From the NCBI RefSeq assembly GCF_014839805.1, contig NC_051131.1, positions 11,024,913 to 11,088,912 of the forward strand: a stretch of 64,000 nt of DNA, read 5' to 3'. Numbering within the stretch: the first letter of the stretch is position 1; each line of letters opens with the position of its first letter. A program made the translations under genes and the position numbers. Positions 53,201 through 63,246 of the stretch are shown one piece after another. This DNA comes from Manduca sexta (Eukaryota > Arthropoda > Insecta > Lepidoptera > Sphingidae). Below the pieces are notes generated by a model. That model was given only the letters and a program-made list of their open reading frames with translations. It made no database searches and was not told the DNA's origin.

Positions 53201-55578
53201 TTAGAAATGTAAATATTTGCATATAACGAGCTATTTTAATAACTTCGGAACACACCTCATATTTAATACGTTGTCGAAAATTTACAATGGATTTCACAGC
53301 ACCATTGTTGTAGTCCACTCGCAATAACTCATTTGTTTTCCTGTTGGAATAAAATAAAGCATTAAAAATTAAAAATTAATGCATTGCGCAAACGCTGTAA
53401 ATTTGTTGAAAGCACCTACTATGAAACTAGTTAATTTATCAACCGAACAGCAATTGTCAGTTTCCTCAGGATTAATACAATGATGTTCAAAAATTATATA
53501 TGCGCCAACCTTAACAAATCAAACGAAAGAAAAGTGTTCCTAACAAACACGCACACATTCTTTAATATTTCACTACATTGACATATTATCATGTGAAAGA
53601 CTATAATAGTAAAGGCGACTTTTATTTAGTACGAACAAAAGTTAGTATTAGACATTTACAGGTAGAGTATGAAAATGTCCTAACTAGGATAGCTTCCAGT
53701 TTTGAGATTGTGTGCGTCATTCGCAAATCTATTGTTTTTGAATGTGACTGGGTTTGTAGTAATGTTTTTATAGCTTTGAGGTTTATATGACGAATTTTGA
53801 TTCTAAAATAACATTTATTATGTTTTATGAAAAATATTATGAAACGGGAAATATATTAGAGATTCTATAAATTCAAAACATTACTTATGCAAATCACACT
53901 TTATGACAGCGCGATCTCAAATAACAAAATTGCATTTTACTGATATTTTTATTTTTCCATATATTTTGTATTATTATTTTGCTCGCTGTCGTAGTAAGAT
54001 ATTTGAAATAAATCGTCGTGCGCCAAAACTTCGAATCCTTTAAAGGGTAGTCAGAAATGCAACTAGTACATGCTTGATTTGCCTACTTATTTTTCTCCTA
54101 AGTGTGATACACGACCTCGTAAACATGAAGAAAATTTATTTTATATTCAAATCCGGCATGAGAATGGAAAGCAACTACTCCGATGCACAGCGACCAATAA
54201 ACAATATTAGAAATACATTTTTAACAATAACAGATTTGATCGTCGATCACAGTGTTGTATCAATACTCAATTATTTAATTTTAATTCATTATTTAAATTA
54301 TTGTAATCGTAGTGTTAAGTCTGCTGGAAAACCTAATAAATAAATAAAAAATGGATTACATTTCAACTCTTATTTAAAAAAAATGTTTAACGCTGCCATG
54401 TGGGGGTGATAAAACGGTCATATTAGATTCACAGGTCTTACGGCGCAATGTCGACACTCAAGAGCGAACATTGAGCCGAGTCCCTAACACTATGAAAACC
54501 CTACTCGGCTTAAGTTATAACTCTAAATTACATATTAAAACTTACCAGGCTTTGTAATTTTCGACGATGCCTGAAGTGAGAGAGATCCGAGTTGCTTTTA
54601 CAGTATACTTTTGAGGCCATGACAGTTGAAAATCATCGTCCCAGATATTCTGACCTAAAACAGTAAAACTAAGCTTTGGTATATATCATAAAATTGCATA
54701 CACATATCACGCATTGATCCCCGAAGGGTATGCAGAGGCGCAACCAGGGCACCCACTTTTCGCCAAGTCTGTTCCGTCCCATGTCTATCGCCATAGCGGA
54801 CATAAAATAGCATGATATCTTTAATTCCTTTGTCATTCGCTTACGAAGTTTTGATCACTTTCCCACAAGTAAGCAAGTCTTGCAAGGAAAGCACTTTAAG
54901 CGTGCAGCCATAACTATACGCTTGGGATTCAAATCTAGCAAACCATTAAAGTTTGTAAATGGTTCCGCAATCCCTGGAAATGCTAGTATATAATGTCAAT
55001 AGCGTAGTGCTATTCAGTAATTTATACTCATTGTGTACTTGTTTATCAAAAAAGTATACAAAATAAACCCTTTTTAGGGATAAGCAAAAGTAGGACGAAG
55101 TTCTCATTTCTTTGTTTTGTTTGGCTTTAGACCTCATCATCAATGTTTGCAGCTTTAATTAACAATTGACAATCTATACTAATATATATGGCTGCGTATG
55201 TTTTTGTTTAAATTACTCAACCGATTTTGACATTTTTTTTACTAATAGGAATCCTTAAGCGTCAGCGCTATAAGCTACTTTTTATGCCGGAAAAATAATC
55301 CGGAAAACTATTTCTCGCGGGAAAAGCCGCGGGCGAATCTAGTTGTAGATATCATTGAAAAATGGCTAGACAGTTGATAGTTTTATTTTTTCCTGATCTA
55401 AATAACACCTAAATACAAATTTGTATCATGTTATACAAAACATTGGTATCCAACATATTTCAAAAAAGACTGCACACTTTATACCTAATTATAAAAAAAA
55501 TATATACAAAGTACTAAAAATTAACATACCGAATGTCACTACGGTGTAAAACAACAGCGCGTACAAATACGACAACAT
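47239..55578 (-). CDS. 26/29-kDa-type papain-family cysteine proteinase, copy A, 14 exons
   Basis: A secretory-pathway C1A cysteine peptidase like the insect 26/29-kDa hemocyte proteinase. Exons, gene order: 55530-55578, 54546-54654, 53256-53340, 52765-52891, 51301-51427, 50992-51104, 50496-50607, 49860-49940, 49544-49773, 49233-49359, 48560-48665, 48074-48163, 47898-47992, 47239-47419. All are GT-AG and in phase; product 543 residues, near the family length. Layout: signal peptide (about 1-17), long N-terminal domain typical of this family (20-200), I29 inhibitor-like propeptide (about 235-295), C1 peptidase domain (about 327-543). Active site: Q346, C352 (in CASCW), H491, N511 (in NSWG), all present. 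Odd: CASCW instead of the usual CGSCW, and DLRLLGYVSWIK where relatives usually have DWRL at the mature start. Introns are loaded with SINEs and Helitron pieces. Tandem with copy B. Confidence 0.92.
47518..47790 (-). mobile_element. Non-LTR retroelement 3' end, family E
   Basis: In the last intron of proteinase A. CTTGATGGTAAGCGATACGA, TGAGACATGAGATGTTAAGT and TAGGTACCACCACAATCTTC (reverse strand) are matched in the opposite orientation at 39255-39570. Confidence 0.55.
48189..48460 (+). mobile_element. Helitron-like element in proteinase A intron
   Basis: Starts CTAATACTATAAGTTCAAAA, contains GGATGAAATTTGGCATACAG, and ends GCGCAGCCGCAAGCAACACC followed by TAGT. The 86-residue frame 48338-48598 is this element running into the adjacent exon in antisense. 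Confidence 0.6.
48921..49168 (+). repeat. Family D repeat, full length
   Basis: Head AGTGGTGGGATATATTTTAT, middle CATTTCGGGATCAACCTGTG and GTGTCGACTGTCGAAGGGTA, tail CCACTCCACTTACCATCAGG ending in an A-run. It is the reference copy for the other family D pieces. Probably a non-autonomous retroelement. In an intron of proteinase A. Confidence 0.65.
49405..49452. repeat. 24-base tandem duplication in a short intron
   Basis: TTTGTCTCTTTAGTTTTCTT plus AACG is repeated exactly twice, within the 184-base intron between exons 9 and 10 of proteinase A, about 45 bases from the exon 10 acceptor. Confidence 0.9.
50241..50421 (-). mobile_element. Helitron-like fragment in proteinase A intron
   Basis: TTTGCTCGCAGCTCTGCCCG, GGGATAAAAGTCCCGTTATA and TTTTCCCAGGATAG follow the family order; the CTAGT end is mutated. 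Confidence 0.6.
52060..52200 (-). repeat. Highly degenerate SINE family A fragment
   Basis: ACACACATAGCTTCGAAGAG, TTTAAATCTGCG and CTAACCCGCCTTAGGTCAGC-like blocks weakly follow family A. In proteinase A intron 4. Confidence 0.3.
53010..53176. mobile_element. Foldback repeat, family P, with perfect core palindrome
   Basis: Outer ends TTAAACTATTTTTAAGATTT and AAAATCCGAAAAATAGTTTA are inverted; the core 53060-53109 is a perfect 23-bp stem with a GGGG loop. It lies in the intron between exons 3 and 4 of proteinase A. Confidence 0.75.
54704..54811 (-). repeat. SINE family B tail fragment
   Basis: CCCCGAAGGGTATGCAGAGG, CGCAACCAGGGCACCCAC and CTGTTCCGTCCCATG match the reverse of the tail at 42800-42889. 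In intron 1 of proteinase A. Confidence 0.6.
55173..55343 (+). mobile_element. Helitron-like element in proteinase A intron 1
   Basis: Starts TCTATACTAATATATATGG, ends GCGGGAAAAGCCGCGGGCGA followed by ATCTAGT: an intact hairpin and CTAGT terminus. Short and internally deleted. Confidence 0.75.
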
Positions 55579-55597
55579 TTTTACTTCAATCTGGTGA

Positions 55598-55633
55598 AAA
55601 CTGTGTAGAGCTTTATCGTTACCCCTTTATATA
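55598..55633 (-). promoter_or_regulatory. TATA box and candidate initiator of proteinase A
   Basis: On the minus strand TATATAAAG (55625-55633) precedes CACAGTT (55598-55604) by about 25-30 bases, the spacing expected between a TATA box and an arthropod initiator. This would give a 5' UTR of about 25 bases before the ATG at 55578. Confidence 0.6.
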
Positions 55634-56102
55634 CTCTACATTATTAAAATTATCTGTCTAATCAATGTTAGCAATCATCAATATACTTAAATGGAAATAC
55701 CATTGATATACAATAATGAGTACCTACTTTTTTGTTTATGGGATTTCACTGCGATGACTCACAATAGCTATCCTATGCAATGTGTTTCAATATAATAAAC
55801 AGGGAGTACATGTGAATGATGGGCAAATGTGAGTGATTGGGTATACGGGCATTCTGAATATACGTAGTTAACCCAATTGTTTTTCTTTGTGTAGGATCCT
55901 GCCATCAACACTGGAGAAATCATGCGAATGGGAACCTAGAATCCCCTGGCTTAGAGACTGCAGGGGCCTCGAAGAAAGTTGGGAGGAGATAACAGGGGGA
56001 AGAAAGTATGGGGGAAGGAAAGAAACCCTCTTAGGTTAGGTGGAGGGGAGAGAGCTAGGAAATGTTTGCGAGCCCTTATAGGCAACCATGAGATATATAC
56101 AC

Positions 56103-56468
56103 TTAAGGTGGTAGCTCAAGGTCCATTTTCATACATTTTGTTTCGGCTTTAATCTGGGTAACTAAACAAGTATTGGCAAGTAAAGAATTTAAATTCACGT
56201 CTAGTTAGTGATTAGTTCTCGCAGTTGAAGAAAAACGTAAAAATAATTAATAATCATGGATATTTCGGCCTTTAAAATTTAATATGACGAAATTTTAAAG
56301 GCAGAAATATCCATGATTATTAATTATTTTTACATTTTTCTTTCAACTGCGAGAACTAATCACTAACTAGACGTGAATTTAAATTCTTTACTTGCCAATA
56401 CTTGTTTAGTTACCTAGATTAAAGCCGAAACAAAATGTATGAAAATGGACCTTGAGCTACCACCTTAA
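56103..56468. mobile_element. 366-bp foldback element with TTAA ends
   Basis: Left arm 56103-56280 and right arm 56290-56468 are reverse complements with about four differences, around a nine-base loop. Both ends read TTAAGGTGGTAGCTCAAGG outward-in, so TTAA is either the target duplication or the outermost part of the arms. No reading frame for a transposase. The near identity of the arms points to a young insertion. Confidence 0.85.
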
Positions 56469-57580
56469 CTGGGTGCCTAGGGCAGGTAAATGTCTCCCGA
56501 TGCATGAGCGTGCATTCGGTGTGAAGATCAAGCGCACAAGAATTGCCTCGAAGCATGAGTGGGGGTTCCACTTGGGTTGTTTTCCTACACTACGCGTAAA
56601 TATTCAATACTGGCTGTCGTTTTTGTTCGTTCTCAGGTGTAATTCTGTAAAAATACAGGGTGAAGTGAGGTGAATTCGACATGTCGGGTGAATTTTGGAT
56701 ATTATAACGTCAGTGTCAATCGAAATTTTTGTTTATGGAATACCGATGAGCATGATGGACTCTCACTAGGTGACTAGTCACTGAGTGTAGTAGCGTAGTA
56801 CCTTCACCGACATTGTCTCCTTATAGTACCAGTGTAAATTTTACGTCAGATTCAGAAGTTATATCGATAATAAGATCTTACAGAATAGCATAACTGACAT
56901 GTTTTTGCATTGAAATGTAAAAAATGTGTATGTATACGCGCAGTTCATTTTTGGATTGTTAGTGTATGTCGTATTCATAATTATTGATATATTGTTTTAT
57001 TAACATTTAGTTAAGAAATTATACAGTGTATGCTTGGTCCGTCAAATGCGGTAAGACACAGTTGTAGGGTGAGCTGGGGTAATACCGGATCACAGGGTAA
57101 TCCTATTGTTTCAAGATTACTGCTAAACTCGGCAATATTTACTAATACGGTTTAAAACCAGAAGTTCCTCCGTAACCAGAAGTAGTGATCCGGTCTTACC
57201 CAAACTGGTCCAGTTTTAATTGCTTAACTTTAACCGTATTAACCTACATTGTAGTACAGCTTTGGAAAAGTAAAAGCTGGCTAGAACTAGTTTCGTGTCT
57301 AGCATGCGGTCAGTTTGAGAGCAGTGCTGTCACTGTCTTATAAAATTACGTAATTGGTTTATTAATTCTTTTCGCACAGTGAGTAGTATGGTCTTAAATG
57401 CCCACTCTCCTCTATACTTGTCCTGCTAGGGGTAGGTATCATTCGTTTATATAAAGATTCTTTACGCAAACTTGATTTTTATAGTATTGTAGATGTAAAT
57501 AGTCGGCAAATAATTTTAGCACGTGGTGGAGGGAATTCGGTACGGTCATATCCACTTTCCTACGAAAAAATTGTTTCAGT

Positions 57581-57893
57581 GTCGTAGTTGCAATGGGTAT
57601 GTGGTACGAATATTATCACTGCGCTGAGGTCCTGGGTTCGAATCCCGGGTCAGGCAAAAATAATTGTGAGTGGGTTTTCTCATCTAAAAAATTACTTCGT
57701 CGCAGCTCGGAATCAAGATGTTGGCGGTATGATACAGCGTGCCTCTGTGAGCACCTTAAGGTCCTGCGCCTTATGACATGTTATGTCGGATTGCCGTTTC
57801 ACTGCATAGACATGTGCATTATAATATCACCGGCTTACCTGGCTGATTTATGTTGGGATTGGACGCAAAAGCCGGAATTCGGCTAGGAGGGAT
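57581..57893 (+). repeat. tRNA-derived SINE, family C, full length
   Basis: Head GTCGTAGTTGCAATGGGTAT, box B GGGTTCGAATCCCGGGTCAG, tail ACCTGGCTGATTTATGTTGG ending in TCGGCTAGGAGGGA. Orientation opposite to 32871-33246. The two reading frames here are shadows. Confidence 0.8.
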
Positions 57894-57900
57894 TCATTTG

Positions 57901-58077
57901 AGACAGAAAATTTTATAAATCTGTATGGTGTAATCTCTGGAGCTACTAATGCGATTTTGAAAATTGTTTCCTTAATATGAAGCTACATTACTCCTGAGTA
58001 CTATAGGCTAATTTTTATTCCGGGAATATATTTATACGGAAAAAACTTATCTACGCGGGCAGAAGACAAAAGCTATG
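57901..58077 (+). mobile_element. Helitron-like fragment
   Basis: CTCTGGAGCTACTAATGCGA, CTGAGTACTATAGGCTAATT and a decayed end CGCGGGCAGAAGACAAAAGC follow the family order; CTAGT is mutated to CTATG. Confidence 0.55.
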
Positions 58078-59215
58078 ATTAATAATAATATGTTTTTTAA
58101 CTGATGATCTTTGAAAACATTTTAAGTAGTATTATGAGCATGGCTTCTTGTGAAAACCAGCCATAGTTTCCCTTTCTTTTGTGACATTCTATTTACTTTG
58201 GAGCATGTGTTTCTTAGCTAGTAATTTTCATTAATTAAAATAAAATTTATCCAACGGTATTTTAAACTTGTTACAACGAAAGAACGGGACAAAGAGGGGT
58301 ACTCGAGCATTGAGGCTTCCGTACAAACTCGCTAAGGCCTTTTCTGTCTGTGGGGGCGAATCCGTCTTTTTGTAATTATGGACAGAACATAACATAGCGG
58401 GTATATGGATTAGAACAATCATAGGACAGGTTTGATAATAGTATAGGAAAATAGGGGATTTTTTTATACTTACCTAAGTATACTATCTATAAAAGATGTC
58501 CTTCGATTAGAACGCAAAAAGACGGATATGCCACAGTGGTATATCCGTCATAGACGGAATAGCCCCCTGGCATACATACAGTTTCCGATTTTCTTTTACA
58601 TAATATGTTGTAAGACATTGCTTCTTGCAAAATTTCATGATTCTTGGTCAATAACAATTATTCTATTTTGATTTCCTTCTGAAATCAAAATATGTAAATA
58701 TACGCGACATAATTGGTCATGCCTTTTGACCGCGTTGACTTACAAGTTTGAATTCTACACACCTGCAGGAGACTGTAGACCAGCGTATTTGATATAAATT
58801 TTAGTTATGCCTCGACAAGTTGTCAAGAAGAGAGACCAACTACGAAGTGATCCTATAGGGGGTTCCTTTTAAGGTCCAGAACCTTAAAACTAAAGTTAAC
58901 GTACATCTATAACTTTTTACTCGACATTTATTACAACTTTGTATTTACGTTTTTTATAAACTTACTTTATTGATTATAGTAATTCAATTTGTTTGAATAA
59001 ATTGGGAACTGCAATAAAAACAATATATGCATACAAATTTAATTTAAACTCCACGTGCTTGTTGAAATCATGCTGCATAATAATTAAATCTAAAATATTT
59101 TCGTCATTCCGTGCGTCACTCAGGTCATTAATACAATACAATAGTAGTTGGCAATGTTGTCATTATTTGATAGTCTTTAAATTCCTAACTTTGCCAATAC
59201 TGTCAATATCCTTTA

Positions 59216-62200
59216 TCAAAAATTCACGTAAGTAGGTTCAGTGGCAACACCGCAGTTGTTGTCCCTCGAAGATATTAGCATGTATCCATCGATTCCCCAC
59301 ATGGGTCCCCAGGAGTTCTTCAGGATCCAGAATGTATCTTCGTCTCGCGTTCCATATCCCACCAGTGCCACTTCATGGTCTAAACTTGTAGGATCGCTGT
59401 AAAAGAAACGTTATTAAGATTTAAAATATTGTATACGAAGAAATAAACTTCAGTATGTAACTAGGCTAGTTGGGAGATCGAGATACCGAGACGAAGGTCC
59501 ACAGGTTCAAAGCCCAAAACCTCAAAATTTTCTAAAAAGTTATGAGTGTATTCTTTGTGAATTATCGTTTACTTTAACGATGAGGGAAAACATTATGAGG
59601 CAACTTACATACTTGAGAATTTCTCTATAAAGATTTCGAAGATATGTGAAGTCTGCCAACCCGCACTAGGCCAGCGTGGCGGACTAAGCCTAAACCTTCT
59701 TTCTAGAGGACGCTCTTGTTCATCAGTGGCCCAGAAGGTATATAATACAAAGGCGTATATTTTTATAATTGGTAGTATTATATTATTATTTATGTAACTA
59801 CAAAACGCATTATTTTATTATGGAAAACGGATGTCATCAAGTACTAAAAACACATTTACGCGAGAGAAGTCGCGTAGCCAAACCTAATAACTTGTAAGAG
59901 GGTTGCTAGTAACGGCCTGTTTCACAAATTGTAAGTAAATTTCATTTGACAGTTATACTATTCCACAGAAAATGTAGGTAGTCAGTACTAACTTTGTTAC
60001 CATTAATTGGGAGCATGGATTAGAGTGTGTCTTGTATTTAGTCAGCTTATACAACGCAACGAGTCGCATTTACTTGGAAATTGTGAAACAGAACCTAAAT
60101 GTTTGTTATCAATATATTTTATACTATGAACCAGTAAATCAATATTATCTATATATTGTTCGCGTCTAAGCCTTACAATTCCAAATGTGGTTCATATTAA
60201 AAGGCTATTTATAAGGGAGGAGTAGAATGACTTGATTTCAGAAGTAGCAGATTGCTCTGTTGGTGAGTACGTTTGAAAAATAGATCATATTTTTTTGGTT
60301 GGAAGGATCCTAATATGTATTAAATATAACAATTCTTTCTGAAGTACCAATTATTTCTACAATTAAGTTTTTCAGTTCTTTTGTGATTAAGAATCCGAAT
60401 CCATGTTTTCTTGGAGTTTCACCTTTATAGTAGAGTATGGCCTGATCATATTCCTCAAAAGCTTCGCCATTTTTTCTTACTTTGCTTAAGCTTATAATGC
60501 CCCACTTAATATCTTCTATCGAATATAGCAAAAGTTCTTGTAGGTTCTCTTCGGACCTTCACAAAAGTGTGTTGTATGTAGCTATATTTATATATTTGGT
60601 ATTTTGCTGTCTTTGTCAAGACTAAATCTATTAAGATTTGGTCTTTAAAAATTAGGATTATCTTACCATTCTGTGTCGTAGAATATACCTCCGGAATACA
60701 GTGTGAACGCCTCACTTGCGTGGACAGACACTGACAGCGGGCCGTGGTTCACCAGCGCAACCTGAAAAACAAAGTTATAGTAAGGTATATACATTAAGCA
60801 AGGAGATTATTTAGACCTTGAAACATACGGAAATGTAACCCCACTGCACCTGATGGCAAGTGGAGTGGGGTCCAATAAAATATAAAATAGGTTCTAGGCA
60901 TTGAGACTTACAGCGGCGATAGCGTAGTTGGTTGTGGAACGGATTGCCGAGACGAATGTCCGCAGGTTCAAATCCAAGGGGCACACACCTCTGACTTTTG
61001 TAAAAAAATAAGTGTGTATTCTTTGTGAATTATCGCTTGGTTTAACGGTGAAGAAAAACATCGTGAGGAAACCTCCATACCTGAGAAATTCTCTTTTAGG
61101 AATTTTCGAGGGTGGGTGAAGTCTACTAACCCGCACTAGGCCAGCGTGGTAGACTAAGGCCTATTCCTTCTCAGTAGTAGAGGAGGCCCGTGCCCAACAG
61201 TGGGACAGTATATAATGCAGGGCTGATATTATTGAGACTTAAGGACGACAAGCGCAGTTTAATACAATGCCTTGCCGTGGAATTTAAACATATATGGGTG
61301 GTATTACTCATTTATGAGGAGTGACTTTGCTCAACCTAGATTTCGAACCAGAGACTTCATCCACTGCAGTCGTACCATAAACCAACTACGCGATAGCGGC
61401 AATACAACCATTTATAATTACTTCATCATTTGTTAAGTTGATGATAAACAAAAACACTTTCGTAATTTAAAACTTGCGTTTGACTGAACATAATTAGAGC
61501 CATAGTAAGCCTTATTTTAAGAAAATATGAACTAATTTACCTTCAGCGCCCCGACACTGTATGGTGTAACATCAGTGAAGCCTTTGATTGGGTATTTCAC
61601 TGTCACATTATCGATGTGGCAGTAGTTATCCTGAAAATAATAAATTAAGAATTAATATTAGTTTCCCTTTATAATTGTCCATTGTAAGGTAGAGTATTAC
61701 GCGTATTTACCCCATATGTTGGACATCGCAATTTGGATAGACAAATTGATGAAGGTCGAAAAAACACGCTGGGTGCAGACTGCCTTTGATAGACCCGTTT
61801 GCAAATTTTTAGGTAAGGTCTATGTCCAGCACTGGGCTTCGTGTGGCTGACGATCTTTTAACCATAATATAATATTTTGCTGGTGGTGAGATATATTTTA
61901 TACTAGCTTTTGCCCGCGGCTCCGCCCGCGTTATAAAGTTTTTCGGGCTAAAGTTTTCCGTTATAAAAGTCACGCTATATATTTTCCCGGGAGCCTATGT
62001 TCTTCCCAGGGTCTCAAACTGTCTCCATACCAAATTTTATCCTAATACGTTGGGTAGTTTTTGAGTTTAACACGTTCGGGAATACCGATGCAGTGGGAGA
62101 CTTTGTTTTATGATATATTTTTGTAGAACTTTTTAAGAGGAACAATCCCGTCATACATTATTGTTGCATAACTTTAACCGTTTACGCAGCGCAAGCAACA

Positions 62201-63246
62201 GAAGCTCTCAAAACTAATAAATTGTCCCCGTTTTTGCATCATGTTTCATTACTGCTCCGCTCCTATTGGTCATAGCGTGACGATATATATAGCCTATAGC
62301 ATTCCAGGAACAAAGGGCTGTCCAACACAAAAAGAATTATTCAGTTCAAACTCCTAGTTTCTGAGATTAGCCATTACTGCTCTGCTCCTATTAGTCATAG
62401 CGTGATGATATATAGCCTATAGCACTTCACGAACAAAGGGCTATCCAATACAAAATGAATTTTTTAGTTCGAACCGGTAGTTCCTGAGATTAGCCATTAC
62501 TGCTCTGCTCCTATTGGGTATAGCGTGATGATATATAGCCTATAGCACTCCACGAACAAAAGGCTATCCAACGCAAAAAGAATTTTTCAGTTTGGACCGG
62601 TAGTTCCTGAGATTAGCCTTAGATTAGCTGCTCCGCTCCTATTGGGTATAGCGTGATGATATATAGCCTATAGCACTCCACGAACAAAGGGCTATCCAAC
62701 GCAAAAAGAATTTTTCAGTTCGGACCGGTAGTTCCTGAGATTAGGCATTACTGCTCCGCTCCTATTGGGTATAGCGTGATGATATATAGCCTATAGCACT
62801 CCACGAACATAGGGCTATCCAACGCAAAAAGAATTTTTCAGTTTGGACCGGTAGTTCCTGAGATTAGCGCGTTCAAACAAACAAACAAACAAACAAACAA
62901 ACTCTTCAGCTTTATATAATAGTATAGATTAGTACGCGTAAGTGTGTCGCGTTCCGGGATCAGCCGGTGTATATGCACTTCCAACAGACCGGCATAGTTG
63001 TGTCGACTGTTGAGGGTTAATCATCTCTCGTCAGTCGACATTTTATTGAACCCCACTCCACTTACCATCAGGTACAGGGGGGTCAATATGCCATGACCAT
63101 ACAAAGAAACACATTATATTCATAGAATATTTTGATTTACCCTGTTAAGGTAGGGTCCGTACTCCGCTTCAGTGGGTAAGCCGTATTCCATCATCCACTC
63201 ATACGCTGCGTTGTCACTGCCTCCTTCACAGCCGCGTACACCAAAA
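59216..63246 (-). CDS. 26/29-kDa-type cysteine proteinase, copy B, 3' four exons (partial)
   Basis: A second member of the same papain-family (C1A) subfamily, same strand as copy A and beginning 3.6 kb upstream of it. Exons in gene order: 63141-63246, 61541-61630, 60667-60761, 59216-59396. Their lengths (106, 90, 95, 181) and intron phases equal those of copy A's last four exons exactly. Seen: the GCEGGSD segment, VNHGPLSVSVHASEAF, catalytic His in LDHEVALVGYG and Asn in ILKNSWGPMWG, ending GVATEPTYVNF. The first two exons differ from copy A at roughly a third of residues, so the duplication is not recent. The catalytic-Cys exon and everything 5' of it lie past 64000, so I cannot tell whether the whole gene is intact; this part has no disruption. 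Introns carry SINEs, an RTE fragment and a large Helitron. Confidence 0.88.
59461..59760 (+). repeat. tRNA-derived SINE, family A
   Basis: Head CTAGGCTAGTTGGGAGATCG, box B ACAGGTTCAAAGCCC, body ACGATGAGGGAAAACATTAT. In copy B's last intron, opposite to the gene. Confidence 0.75.
60310..60531 (-). pseudogene. RTE-type LINE endonuclease fragment
   Basis: A 73-residue remnant containing ISLSKVRKNGEAFEEYDQ, ILYYKGETPRKHGFGFLI and ELKNLIVEIIGTSERIV. These match the apurinic-like endonuclease (exonuclease-endonuclease-phosphatase) domain of RTE-clade non-LTR retrotransposons, where an LSEVR-type motif and a HGVGFLI-type motif are typical. The element is truncated on both sides, and no reverse transcriptase is visible. 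It sits in the last intron of proteinase copy B on the gene's strand. Confidence 0.65.
60838..60890 (-). repeat. Family D repeat tail fragment
   Basis: CCCCACTGCACCTGATGGCA and GTGGAGTGGGGTCCAATAAA are the reverse complement of the family D tail at 49090-49145. Confidence 0.6.
60914..61233 (+). repeat. tRNA-derived SINE, family A, full length
   Basis: Head CGGCGATAGCGTAGTTGGTT, box B CAGGTTCAAATCC, body AACGGTGAAGAAAAACATCG, tail CAGGGCTGATATTATTG. Well preserved; the 80-residue reverse frame here is a shadow. In copy B's intron. Confidence 0.85.
61290..61405 (-). repeat. tRNA-like SINE head, unassigned family
   Basis: Reverse strand reads CGCTATCGCGTAGTTGGTTT, then CTCTGGTTCGAAATC (box B) and GGTTGAGCAAAGTCACTCC, like a family B head but diverged. 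Confidence 0.4.
61880..61901 (+). repeat. Family D repeat head, split by Helitron
   Basis: TGGTGGTGAGATATATTTTA is the family D head; the rest of the unit resumes at 62930 after the Helitron. Confidence 0.6.
61902..62928 (-). mobile_element. Helitron-type element with five-unit tandem array
   Basis: Plus strand begins ACTAGCTTTTGCCCGCGGCT and ends TTTATATAATAGTATAGA, so on the minus strand it runs TC to CTAGT with the terminal hairpin. It holds five tandem units of about 123 bases (62249-62868) and a (CAAA)n microsatellite. It is the inverted, longer counterpart of 9479-10339, inserted in a family D repeat within proteinase copy B. Confidence 0.8.
62249..62868 (-). repeat. Five tandem ~123-bp units inside Helitron
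   Basis: Units start near 62249, 62374, 62497, 62619 and 62748, each with CTGCTCCGCTCCTATTGG-like starts and TAGTTCCTGAGATTAGCC-like ends. Confidence 0.85.
62930..63112 (+). repeat. Family D repeat, remainder after Helitron
   Basis: GTGTGTCGCGTTCCGGGATC, GTGTCGACTGTTGAGGGTTA and CCCCACTCCACTTACCATCA follow in family D order, completing the piece at 61880-61901. Confidence 0.65.

Larger units (their letters stand above)
55634..59215. other. Spacer between tandem proteinase genes
   Basis: No exon recognised. It holds GC-richer, purine-rich sequence (about 55900-56090 and 56470-56600) interrupted by a TTAA-bounded inverted repeat (56103-56468), a family C SINE (57581-57893), a Helitron piece (57901-58077) and a repeat fragment near 58470-58570. 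Copy B's 3' UTR occupies the right end. Confidence 0.5.

Noticed and set aside
54074..54343. 89-residue frame with hydrophobic segments in proteinase A intron 2
   Set aside because: AT-rich low-complexity composition, no family resemblance and no splice or promoter support.
57593..57886. 97-residue frame
   Set aside because: Falls entirely within a family C SINE; starts in the tRNA-like head.
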